Assembly (NCBI RefSeq): GCF_036962685.1
Contig: NZ_JBALOP010000029.1
Span: 1 to 64,000 of the forward strand
Reading direction: 5' to 3'
DNA from: Ferdinandcohnia sp036962685
Lineage (GTDB): Bacteria > Bacillota > Bacilli > Bacillales > Bacillaceae_L
Length of the DNA stretch: 64,000 bases
In this document: positions 18,286 through 26,099 of the stretch, one piece after another
How positions within the stretch are numbered: the stretch's first letter is position 1
How the letters are laid out: each line of letters starts with the position of its first letter
Notes under the pieces: generated by a model
The model's input: the letters and a program-made list of their open reading frames with translations, nothing else
Told to the model about the DNA's origin: nothing
Database searches by the model: none
Position numbers and translations under genes: made by a program

Positions 18286-19560
18286 TTACTTCAAGTTATC
18301 CCACGTCTGTTGGAAACGTGCTAATAATTCATCGTAATCAATTTTTCCTGCTGCATATTCTTGGATAGCTGCTGCTTTCTCCATATTTGCACCATCTGGC
18401 CATCTAAACCAAGTCCAAGGAACTGTTTTGTCATCCTTAGAATATTCCAGGATTGAAAGACCAAGATCACCTAATCCTGTCGGTTCGATGTTATCGAATG
18501 CAGGGATAAACGCGAATTCTTCTGTTATAAAACGCTTACCAGTTTCAGAAGACACCATCCAATTTAAGAAATCCTTTGCTTCTTGTAGATTCTTTGAATT
18601 TTTATTAAGAACCCAGTTATTTGGAACCCCTACTGGTAGACGATTTGCTGCTGCTTCATCATCCGTCATTGCAATTGGAAGGAAGCCCATGTTAATTTCA
18701 GGATTAATTTCATAAATCATGTTTTCTGTCCAGTTCCCTTGTTGTAGCATTGCCGTTTCACCAGATGCAAATAAGGTAACTTGAGTATTATAATCGGTTG
18801 TAAGTGGATTATCATTTGCATATTCTAACTCTAAATCTAGTACATTCTTAAAATCTTCAAAATGCTTATTACCGACAATTTTTTCTGTTCCAGCATAAAG
18901 CCCTTCGATAAATTTAACAGGATCATCCTGTTGGGCAAATGGGATATTGAGTAAATGTTGACCAATTACCCACCATTCTCCATAACCAGCTGAGAATGGA
19001 ACAATCCCTGCTGTTTTAAGCTTTACTGCAGCTTCTTCTAACTCTGAGAATGTTTTCGGAGCTTCTGTAATGCCAGCTTTCTCGAATAAATCCTTGTTAT
19101 ACACAAAGCCATAACCTTCTAAGTTAACAGGCATCCCATATAGCTTACCATCTGTATCTGTCATTGGAACTTTACCAATTGGTAAGACATGCTCTACCCA
19201 TGGCTCATCTGAAAGATCTGCTAAGCGCTCTTTCCAAAGCTCTAGCTCCTTAAATCCACCATTGTTAAAAATATCGGGCTCATCGCCTGAAGCAAATTTT
19301 GCTTTTAACGCAGCACCATAATCAGCACCACCACCAACTGTTTCAAGCTTAATCTTGATGTTTGGATGTTCTTTCTCATACTCATCAATCATCGCTTGTA
19401 GCTGATCGGCAATCTCAACCTTGAACTGCATCAGGTTTAGAGTAACGGTCTCCCCTTCTTTTCCTCCATCGCCCTTACCAGTTGTCTTCTCCTTATCCGA
19501 ACAAGCGCCAAGGATAGTTAAAAACAAAGCCATTGTTAACAAAAGCAATTTGCGTTTCAT
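18286..19560 (-). CDS. Sugar ABC importer, lipoprotein binding subunit
   Basis: A 424-residue extracellular binding protein of the MalE/cluster 1 type. It has a lipoprotein signal ending in LTILGAC (lipid Cys at 20), then a Lys/Gly-rich linker and a SBP_bac domain with sugar-contact Trp residues (YGEWWVIG, VPWTWFRWPDG). Its size and permease partners are those of oligosaccharide or glycoside importers. It is last in the ABC operon with a terminator behind it. A high-copy binding protein at the 3' end is unusual, as it often comes first. Confidence 0.9.
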   Translation of the reverse strand: MKRKLLLLTMALFLTILGACSDKEKTTGKGDGGKEGETVTLNLMQFKVEIADQLQAMIDEYEKEHPNIKIKLETVGGGADYGAALKAKFASGDEPDIFNNGGFKELELWKERLADLSDEPWVEHVLPIGKVPMTDTDGKLYGMPVNLEGYGFVYNKDLFEKAGITEAPKTFSELEEAAVKLKTAGIVPFSAGYGEWWVIGQHLLNIPFAQQDDPVKFIEGLYAGTEKIVGNKHFEDFKNVLDLELEYANDNPLTTDYNTQVTLFASGETAMLQQGNWTENMIYEINPEINMGFLPIAMTDDEAAANRLPVGVPNNWVLNKNSKNLQEAKDFLNWMVSSETGKRFITEEFAFIPAFDNIEPTGLGDLGLSILEYSKDDKTVPWTWFRWPDGANMEKAAAIQEYAAGKIDYDELLARFQQTWDNLK

Positions 19561-19616
19561 TAACTTGTTTCCCCCTTTATCATGTGAAATTTTATATTAT
19601 ACAAAAACGTATAACC

Positions 19617-20444
19617 CTATTTAATAGACCCTGAAGCAATTCCCTTAATAATATGCCTTTGTAAAAACAAGAAGAAAATGATAATCGGTGTGATACCGAG
19701 AACAAGCGCTGCTAATCCCATATCCCATTGTTTTGTATACTGAGCAAAGAAAGAGCTTGTTGCTAATGGAATGGTTCGTAGCTCTGCATCTGTTAACACA
19801 AGTAAAGGCAGTAAGTAGTCATTCCAAATCCATAATGTGTTTAAAATAATCACCGTCACAGTTATTGGTTTTAATAATGGAAAAACAATTCTCCAAAAGA
19901 CGCCAAACTGCGAACAACCATCTATTCTCGCTGCTTCCTCTATTTCAACTGGTACTGTCTTCACAAATCCGTGAAAAAGGAATAAGGACAGTGGTACGCC
20001 AAATCCAAAATACATGATCACAATCCCTGGAATACTATTGACGATTCCTAACATTCCACCAAGCTTCATGAGCGGTATCATGACAGATTGGAAGGGAATT
20101 ACCATCGCCGCGACAAAAAAGATAAATAGGAAGTTACTAAACCTTCCACCGGTTCTGACCAATTTCCACGCTGCCATCGAGCTAATCACGACAATTCCAA
20201 TATTACTGGCAACTGTAATAATCAATGAGTTCCAAAACGCTCTTGGAAAATGAATAATGTCCCATACCTTCACAAAATTCGTAAATAGAAATTCCTTTGG
20301 CCATGCAGCCGCATCTATTAAAATCTCAGAAAAAGCTTTCATAGAATTAATGATGACAAAGTAAAATGGGATGAGAAAAATGAGACCTAGCAAAATTCCA
20401 AATATCTCTAAAAGAAAGGTCCTCTTTGTATATTTTCGGTTCAT
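19617..20444 (-). CDS. Sugar ABC permease, MalG type
   Basis: A 275-residue carbohydrate permease with six membrane helices. The EAA loop EIEEAARIDGCSQFGVFWRI near 170 contacts the ATPase. It shares the A of TAATG with the end of the first permease gene, so the two are translated together. No ATPase gene is nearby, so a shared MsmX-type ATPase elsewhere must energise it. Confidence 0.92.
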   Translation of the reverse strand: MNRKYTKRTFLLEIFGILLGLIFLIPFYFVIINSMKAFSEILIDAAAWPKEFLFTNFVKVWDIIHFPRAFWNSLIITVASNIGIVVISSMAAWKLVRTGGRFSNFLFIFFVAAMVIPFQSVMIPLMKLGGMLGIVNSIPGIVIMYFGFGVPLSLFLFHGFVKTVPVEIEEAARIDGCSQFGVFWRIVFPLLKPITVTVIILNTLWIWNDYLLPLLVLTDAELRTIPLATSSFFAQYTKQWDMGLAALVLGITPIIIFFLFLQRHIIKGIASGSIK

Positions 20445-21376
20445 TATGCCTCAACCTCCTTTTTCTTCGTCATTACAACTTGAACAGTCGTAAAGACTGC
20501 CACAATCACAAAGAACAAGACTGCTTTAGCGGTACCTAGACCGAAATTATTATACTGAAATGCTTCCCGATAAATATTAATCGCAACAGACTCTGTTGAG
20601 TTGAACGGGCCCCCGTTTGTCAACGAGATATTAATGTCGAAAATCTTAAATGCCATCGAGATTGTTAAAAAGAAACAAATCGTAAACGCTGGTAGAATTA
20701 ACGGCATAATAATCTTCGTTAATACATCCCAATTCGAAGCCCCATCAATTCTGGCAGCCTCAATATAGGATTGCTCCACTCCCTGCAAGGCAGCGATATA
20801 GATTATCATCATATAACCAGCCGTTTGCCAAGCAAATACAATGACAATTCCCCAAAAGGCAGTAGCCTCGTCACCTAACCATGCAAGCTTAAAAATCCCA
20901 ATATCGGTATATTTCCCTACCGACGCAAACCCCTTCACAAAGATGAACTGCCAGATAAACCCAAGTAAAAGTCCACCAATCACATTTGGCATAAAAAAGA
21001 CCGTTCGTAAAATATTCCTCGTCTTTAACGCGCCATTTAACAATAGCGCTAATCCGAATCCAATCAAATTACTAATGATCACAGCCGCAAACATAAACTT
21101 CGTTGTAAACCAGAAGGAATTGAAAAACTTTGCATCGTTTGTAAAAATCTTTTTATAATTCTCAAATCCAATCCATTCCACCGCTGAGCTAATCCCGTTC
21201 CAGGATGTAAATGAATAATAGATCCCCATTATAAAGGGGATAATTTGAATCATCACAAAAAACAATAATGCAGGTCCAACAAAAGCAGCATAGGTTAATA
21301 CACTTTTCCACTTTATCTTTCGTTTGGCCCCGAGTTCCGGCTTTCGTTTCAGTTCTACTTCAGTATTCGTCTCCAT
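20444..21376 (-). CDS. Sugar ABC permease, MalF type
   Basis: A 310-residue carbohydrate permease with six helices and an N-terminal cytoplasmic tail rich in Lys. The EAA loop SYIEAARIDGASNWDVLTKI lies near 210. It is the first gene of the importer operon and pairs with the MalG-type protein to form the channel. A perfect inverted repeat upstream (21409-21443) may be its operator. Confidence 0.92.
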   Translation of the reverse strand: METNTEVELKRKPELGAKRKIKWKSVLTYAAFVGPALLFFVMIQIIPFIMGIYYSFTSWNGISSAVEWIGFENYKKIFTNDAKFFNSFWFTTKFMFAAVIISNLIGFGLALLLNGALKTRNILRTVFFMPNVIGGLLLGFIWQFIFVKGFASVGKYTDIGIFKLAWLGDEATAFWGIVIVFAWQTAGYMMIIYIAALQGVEQSYIEAARIDGASNWDVLTKIIMPLILPAFTICFFLTISMAFKIFDINISLTNGGPFNSTESVAINIYREAFQYNNFGLGTAKAVLFFVIVAVFTTVQVVMTKKKEVEA

Positions 21377-21408
21377 TTACACCACCCCCTCACTTTTGAA
21401 ACCGCTTA

Positions 21409-21443
21409 CCTGTATTATAACTGGTACATCCTCATAATACAGG
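21409..21443 (-). promoter_or_regulatory. Inverted repeat over the ABC importer promoter
   Basis: CCTGTATTAT and ATAATACAGG form perfect 10-bp arms 15 bases apart. On the minus strand TATAAT overlaps the proximal arm, about 40 bases before the permease start. It is a good candidate binding site for the YesN-like regulator or another factor. Confidence 0.6.
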
Positions 21444-21535
21444 CAACAATATTGACTGATAGGGGGTACGATATTGACTTAGTGATGACTTTGGGACTAT
21501 TTGTTAGGCTTTATTCTAAATGATTGTTGTTTTAG

Positions 21536-21808
21536 TCACGTGCAATCTATGTTGATCGGAGTAGATGGCGGCGACTCATCGAAAATGTATTCGCATTTCT
21601 TTATGTGGTGAAAATGATTTGTTAGCTTATAAAATAATGGCTTCACCCCAAACAGGTATCTTGCCATTAAAAGCTTTTCTTGCCCCTGCTCCCATAATGC
21701 AAATGCAAAAATGCCATTTAATTTCTCCACACAATTTTCTCGCCATTTTCTTTGCAAATAAAAAACTTCATACCACTGTGGGTAGATGTTATCTTATTGA
21801 AATGCATA
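21536..21808 (-). pseudogene. Remnant of an asparagine synthetase gene
   Basis: A minus-strand frame without a start, ending at 21536, contains RENCVEKLNGIFAFALWEQG and LLMARYLFGVKPLFYKL. These match the N-terminal glutaminase domain of glutamine-hydrolysing asparagine synthetases (ECVEKLNGIFAFAIWD, ARDRLGVKPLFY). The frame begins after a stop near 21808 and covers about 90 residues. The catalytic Cys2 part and the synthetase domain are missing, so this is a leftover fragment. It also explains the long overlapping plus-strand frame. Confidence 0.75.
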
Positions 21809-21888
21809 CTTTTACTTCAGTAATGGACTTTTGGGTAAAATACAGTTGTATTCTCATTAAGGGTAGACGGATTTTGGAGGGATTTAGT

Positions 21889-23037
21889 ATGAAGCATTTT
21901 ACAGAGGAAGAAAAGATACAGATTTTATCTGACATTATAGCAATTAAATCAATTAATGAAAACGAAATCGAGGTTGCAGATTATTTGAAAAATTTATTTG
22001 CCGAATACGGCATTGAATCGAAAATTGTTCCAGTTACAGACACTCGTGTTAACCTAGTGGCCGAAATTGGAAGCGGAAGTCCAGTCATTGGCGTTTCTGG
22101 ACATATGGATGTCGTTTCTCCTGGTGATGAAAGTGAGTGGACTTCAGATCCGTTCACATTGACCGAAAGAGACAGAAAATTATTCGGACGTGGAACAAAT
22201 GACATGAAAGCAGGTTTAGTAAACCTTGCTTTAGTCATGATTGAACTGAAAGAAAATAATGAACTAAAAAATGGTACTGTCCGTTTTATGGCAACGACTG
22301 GAGAAGAAGTCGGTGGCGCAGGTTCAAAAAAATTATATGAAGAAGGCTATATGGATAATGTAGATTATTTATGGGTAGCTGAACCTTCTCATGACACGAT
22401 TATATACTCTCACAAAGGTTCACTTAACTTACGTGTAACGTCCATTGGTGAGGCAGCACACAGCTCTATGCCTGACCAAGGTTATAACGCGATTAATCCA
22501 TTAATGGCATATCTATTAGAAATAGACAAAAAATTGAATGGCGATGATCGTAAAAATGAGGTTCTAGATAAATTGGTTATGAGTACAACAATTTTTAATG
22601 CAGGGAACCAAGTAAACTCAATTCCAGAAAAAGCAGTTGCTGAAATAAACGTGCGCACTATTCCAGAATTTGATAACGATGAAGTGATTGACTTATTTAA
22701 CACAACAGCTAAGAAATACAATAAAGAAGGCTCTAATATCAATGTTGAAGTGACAATGTCATTACCAAGTGTTTTCACTTCAGGACAGAATGAAATGGTT
22801 ACTCTTGCTAAAGAACTCAGTAAAAAATATTTAGATTTAGAAATTTCTCTTAAAGGTTCACCAGGGGTAACAGATGCATCAAACCTATTACGAGGTAAAG
22901 ATGATAACTTCCCATTCATGATGTTTGGTCCAGGAGAAACAAAAATGGCACACAAAACAGACGAATATGTCTACAAGGATTACTACTTTGCATTCTTCGA
23001 TATCTATAAAGAGTTAGTTTTAGGTTTAACGAAATAA
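21889..23037 (+). CDS. M20 peptidase, ArgE/DapE family deacylase
   Basis: A 382-residue zinc hydrolase. Metal ligands are visible as GHMDVV near 90, GRGTNDMKAG near 122, the catalytic pair GEEVGG near 155, AEPS near 184 and MAHKTDEY near 358. The lid domain lies at about 195-300. Relatives deacylate ornithine, diaminopimelate or other N-acyl amino acids. The substrate here is open and no biosynthetic neighbours help. I use ATG 21889 with GGAGG ten bases upstream; the 108-residue upstream extension reads through the asparagine synthetase remnant and is not protein-like. Confidence 0.88.
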   Translation: MKHFTEEEKIQILSDIIAIKSINENEIEVADYLKNLFAEYGIESKIVPVTDTRVNLVAEIGSGSPVIGVSGHMDVVSPGDESEWTSDPFTLTERDRKLFGRGTNDMKAGLVNLALVMIELKENNELKNGTVRFMATTGEEVGGAGSKKLYEEGYMDNVDYLWVAEPSHDTIIYSHKGSLNLRVTSIGEAAHSSMPDQGYNAINPLMAYLLEIDKKLNGDDRKNEVLDKLVMSTTIFNAGNQVNSIPEKAVAEINVRTIPEFDNDEVIDLFNTTAKKYNKEGSNINVEVTMSLPSVFTSGQNEMVTLAKELSKKYLDLEISLKGSPGVTDASNLLRGKDDNFPFMMFGPGETKMAHKTDEYVYKDYYFAFFDIYKELVLGLTK

Positions 23038-23634
23038 ATAGAGCTTTTTTAAACAAAGAGAGGTGACTACCATTTTATAAACTGTTCCTTTTGAGGTGCT
23101 TTTCTTAAAATACTTCCCGATGACAGTTGTATTGACATAGTTATTGGTAAACAAAAAAGTAAAACTCACCATAGTAATTGGCGATTTTCTTTATCGGGAA
23201 TACAAAATCCTTACTTATGATTTAGTTCACCATAATGTTTCAAAATGAGGTTCACTTGGCTTTTTTTGTTAATACTCACTCCTTGTACTAAAGTGAGTAA
23301 CCAGCAAAAAAATAAGCGGAGATTCTACCGTTAATTGCAAAATGGAGCTCGCTTCGGGGTAAATAAGGGAAGGTTTTCCGGCTATGCATTGAAAAATCCA
23401 CCATTTTTGCAATTTTTACGATAATAGACGGAATTTTTCCTTCTATATTAGCCTTTTTTGAGAAAAGTTGCCAATTAAGCGGAGTTTTTCCGTCTACGCT
23501 GGTTCTTGCGACGGAACCCATTATGGATTTATTGATAAATCCATCATTAAGGAATCTCTCTATCTAGCCAGCTTCTGTAATTAACAAATGCCTGGGTTAC
23601 TTCATAGGATATTCAAAAAATGGAGTGGATTTAC
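23038..23634. other. Non-coding stretch with tandem-like repeats
   Basis: I see no real gene between the M20 peptidase and the L,D-transpeptidase. A minus-strand frame of 77 residues at 23288-23521 is the translation of a repeat array and not a protein. The first 270 bases show no clear structure. Confidence 0.5.
23311..23505. repeat. Array of degenerate CGGA-N-TTTCCG repeat units
   Basis: Four degenerate units start near 23313, 23362, 23424 and 23474, each with the form AAGCGGAxTTTTTCCGTCTA. The best is the last one, TTAAGCGGAGTTTTTCCGTC. The units are 49-62 bases apart. I recall similar TAGACGGAAAAATTCCGC elements as abundant in Bacillaceae intergenic DNA. Confidence 0.7.
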
Positions 23635-23970
23635 ATGGCGAAATGGATCATCATTTCTACATCAAAACATCAATTAAAACTTTTTGATGGAAACAAGCTG
23701 ATAAAGGTTTACCCAATTGCCGTTGGAAAAATGGTAACCCCAACGCCCACTAGGGCATACACAATTATCAATAAACAACGTAATCCCGGAGGACCCTTTG
23801 GAGTGCTATGGATGGGTCTTTCAAGACCTCATTACGGTATTCACGGAACAAATAACCCAGCCTCAATCGGTAAAAGTGTTTCACATGGATGTATTAGAAT
23901 GTTTAATCATGATGTTCTAGATTTATCATCTAGAGTCCCAATTGGCACTTGGGTTTTTATTCAAAAATGA
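23635..23970 (+). CDS. Short L,D-transpeptidase (YkuD domain)
   Basis: An 111-residue protein made of a YkuD catalytic domain alone. The active site HGTNNPASIGKSVSHGCIRM is complete (catalytic Cys near 97, His near 95). No signal peptide, membrane helix or LysM domain is present, whereas most family members are exported and about 160 residues long. I choose ATG 23635 with GGAGTGG six bases upstream; ATG 23620 has no good site. It could act in the forespore or mother cell, or may have lost its anchor. Function would be cell-wall cross-linking. Confidence 0.82.
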   Translation: MAKWIIISTSKHQLKLFDGNKLIKVYPIAVGKMVTPTPTRAYTIINKQRNPGGPFGVLWMGLSRPHYGIHGTNNPASIGKSVSHGCIRMFNHDVLDLSSRVPIGTWVFIQK

Positions 23971-24002
23971 ATTTGTTTATCTCGTATCCTTTACTTGCTA
24001 AG

Positions 24003-24146
24003 TTGGGTTCTCGGTCGATTTTGGATGATCGTTTTAGACGTTCCTCTGTGGAAGAACGAATTTCATTTCGCAAAATCATTTGAACTTTGGCAAGATAACC
24101 TTCCATCATATAGGGGGCATGGTTTCAAGTCCCGGTCTCTTTTTTC
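24003..24146 (-). pseudogene. Remnant of a Crp/Fnr-type regulator gene
   Basis: On the minus strand the translation MMEGYLAKVQMI, LRNEIRSSTEERLKRSSK, IDREPNL aligns with MMENYLVQSQHE, FATFIRSSPEERYKTIIK, NRPELL of the intact Crp-like gene at 48418-48993. An in-frame stop lies just upstream and both the sensor and the HTH are missing. It is a decayed copy of that gene family. Confidence 0.7.
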
Positions 24147-24193
24147 ATTCTATGGATGACAATAGTGTCATTTCGATCCAAACATTTTAGGCT

Positions 24194-24229
24194 AAAAAAA
24201 GACTCTCAACATAATCGTTGAAAGTCTTA
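24194..24229 (-). terminator. Terminator of the symporter gene
   Basis: On the minus strand AAGACTTTCAAC and GTTGAGAGTCTT pair and are followed by seven T residues, 14 bases after the stop of the gene at 24243. Confidence 0.88.
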
Positions 24230-24242
24230 AGATGTCTTCGTT

Positions 24243-25511
24243 TTATACAGCTTCCGCTTCTCTCATGGTCTCGACCTCAGCAGGAGGATTATATTGACCT
24301 TCCCATTTTGCAACAACGAGTGCTGCTAATGAATTTCCTACTACGTTAACTGCAGTACGTCCCATATCTAGAATACGGTCAATACCCGCAATAAAGGCTA
24401 ATCCTTCAGCCGGTAAACCAATTGTACTGAATGTCGCCAATAGCACGACAAAGGATACACCAGGTACTCCTGCCATACCTTTAGAGGTTACCATCAAGAC
24501 TAACATAAGTGTAATTTGTTGACCAATGCTTAGGTGAATTCCGTACATTTGGGCAATAAATAAGGATGCAATTGCTTGATATAAAACAGATCCATCCAGA
24601 TTGAACGAATAACCAGTTGGAATAACGAAGGAAGCGATATGCTTTGGACTTCCCGCTTTCTCCATTTTGTCCATAATTTTCGGAAGGACAGTTTCTGAGC
24701 TTGCTGTTGAAAAGGCTAAGATTAACTCTTCTTTAATCATCTTCAATAATTTAAAGATATTTAATCCGATGAATTTTGCTAGCAGTCCTAAAACAACAAT
24801 TACAAAGAAAATCATCGTTCCGTATACAGTAAGGGCTAGCTTCCCTAATGGAATAAGTGATGCAAAACCATATTTAGAAATGGTTACACCAATTAATGCA
24901 AACACACCGATTGGGGCATACTTCATAAATAAGTTCGTCACATAAAACATGGCATTTGCCATACCTTCAAAGAAACGTAAAACGGGTTTCCCTTTTTCGC
25001 CAATCGCTGCAATTCCTAGACCGAAGACAACTGCAAAGAAGATAATCGCTAGCATATCCCCTTCAACCATAGCTTGAATCGGATTGGTTGGAACAATATG
25101 AAGTAATGTGTCGGCAATTGATTTGCCTTCTTGTTCCTCTGATGTGTGGACATAGTTTGAAATGTCACTTTGCTCTAGCTTGTCCATATTTAGACCTGCA
25201 CCTGGCTGAAATACATTGGCAGCAATAAGGCCAACTGCAATCGCAACCAAAGTCATGCCAATAAAATACGTAAGGGATTTACCACCTAATTTACCAACAG
25301 ATTTTAAATCACCAACACCGGCAATGGCGACAATAATACTTGAAAGGACGATTGGTACAACAATCATTTTAATTAATCGGATAAAAAGATCACCGAATGG
25401 CTGTAAGAAATTCTGTGCCGTTGGATTTCCATAGAATATCCCACCGACGATAATACCTAATACTAAACCAATAAAAATTTGAGTAGCTAAACTTAATTTG
25501 AACTTTTTCAT
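24243..25511 (-). CDS. Dicarboxylate/glutamate:cation symporter (DAACS)
   Basis: A 422-residue carrier of the GltP/GltT/DctA family. Eight membrane helices and two re-entrant loops are expected. The loop FSTASSETVLPK near 266, the unwound TM7 region with NLDGS, and the SKGMAGVPG and DRILDMGRTAVNVVGN segments (substrate Asp/Arg near 375) are all present. It brings glutamate, aspartate or C4-dicarboxylates into the cell with H+ or Na+. ATG 25511 follows GGTGAGG. The long leader carries a c-di-AMP riboswitch, so expression should fall when c-di-AMP is high. Confidence 0.92.
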   Translation of the reverse strand: MKKFKLSLATQIFIGLVLGIIVGGIFYGNPTAQNFLQPFGDLFIRLIKMIVVPIVLSSIIVAIAGVGDLKSVGKLGGKSLTYFIGMTLVAIAVGLIAANVFQPGAGLNMDKLEQSDISNYVHTSEEQEGKSIADTLLHIVPTNPIQAMVEGDMLAIIFFAVVFGLGIAAIGEKGKPVLRFFEGMANAMFYVTNLFMKYAPIGVFALIGVTISKYGFASLIPLGKLALTVYGTMIFFVIVVLGLLAKFIGLNIFKLLKMIKEELILAFSTASSETVLPKIMDKMEKAGSPKHIASFVIPTGYSFNLDGSVLYQAIASLFIAQMYGIHLSIGQQITLMLVLMVTSKGMAGVPGVSFVVLLATFSTIGLPAEGLAFIAGIDRILDMGRTAVNVVGNSLAALVVAKWEGQYNPPAEVETMREAEAV

Positions 25512-25588
25512 AAATTACCTCACCCTCTTGATGTTTTGATTAGACCTATGCCTAGGTAAGGGAAACAAATGAATACGATAAAGAACAC

Positions 25589-25616
25589 AAAAAAAGGCTA
25601 GTGTGCCCTACTAGTC
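25589..25616 (-). terminator. Riboswitch expression-platform terminator
   Basis: On the minus strand CTAGT and ACTAG pair around AGGGCAC and are followed by CC and seven T residues. It lies about 25 bases after the riboswitch core and before the symporter gene. Confidence 0.75.
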
Positions 25617-25640
25617 TATCGCTTTCGTTTCCACTAAATT

Positions 25641-25769
25641 GCTTACGAGGTTAGCTTTCAGGTTAGGACTATGGGAAACAATAAGCCCCTTCTTTATAAA
25701 GAATTCACCAATAGCGGAACGTTTCCGCATCAAAATTTGGGTCCCCCGCTCTAAAATAAAGATTAAGCA
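25641..25769 (-). promoter_or_regulatory. c-di-AMP riboswitch (ydaO-yuaA class)
   Basis: On the minus strand the core begins GCTTAATC, continues with GCGGGGGACCCAAA, TTGGTGAATTC and GTCCTAACCTGAAAGC, and ends TAACCTCGTAAGC. The conserved blocks are those of the ydaO class, and GCTTA with TAAGC closes the P1 stem. c-di-AMP binding should favour the terminator at 25589-25616 and switch the symporter gene off. Confidence 0.87.
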
Positions 25770-25775
25770 TAAAAA

Positions 25776-25984
25776 ATGAACTACTTGGATTTTATCATTA
25801 AAATACTATTTTAGTAAACTATTGATTATTTCCAGTAAAGGTGTGAAGGCCACACCTTGTATAACCTCCACCTCAAAACTCACATCGACAGCTCCATTTT
25901 TTGAATAACCAGATACTGAAATGTATGCTTCAAACGTGACGTCAATAAACTGATGTTATTCTTAAATAATTATATTTTTGTAAC
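25776..25984. other. Intergenic DNA with a short coding remnant
   Basis: A minus-strand frame without a start (25806-25955, preceded by a stop) encodes about 49 residues, including ISVSGYSKNGAVDVSFEVEV. It looks protein-like but I do not recognise it, and it may be the 3' end of a lost gene. The promoter of the riboswitch transcript must also lie here. Confidence 0.4.
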
Positions 25985-26020
25985 AAAAAAGGTAGCAGTT
26001 TGATTATGAAAACTACTACC
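25985..26020 (-). terminator. Terminator of the FAH-aldolase operon
   Basis: On the minus strand GGTAGTAGTTT and AAACTGCTACC form a stem followed by six T residues, 80 bases after the aldolase stop. Confidence 0.88.
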
Positions 26021-26099
26021 CATCGGTGGAACGCTTTTTAAATTATCACAGGCATCTTCATTAAAGTCTGTTGTGGACGAATAAGAAGGTTCCTGTTAC

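Noticed and set aside
21565..21888. 108-residue N-terminal extension of the M20 peptidase
   Set aside because: It reads antisense through an asparagine synthetase remnant, has no ribosome site, and the family start with GGAGG is at 21889.
23311..23505. Possible CRISPR array
   Set aside because: The units are degenerate, palindromic and unevenly spaced, with no identical direct repeats and no cas genes nearby.
23288..23521. 77-residue minus-strand frame
   Set aside because: It is the translation of the CGGA-N-TTTCCG repeat array and has no ribosome site.
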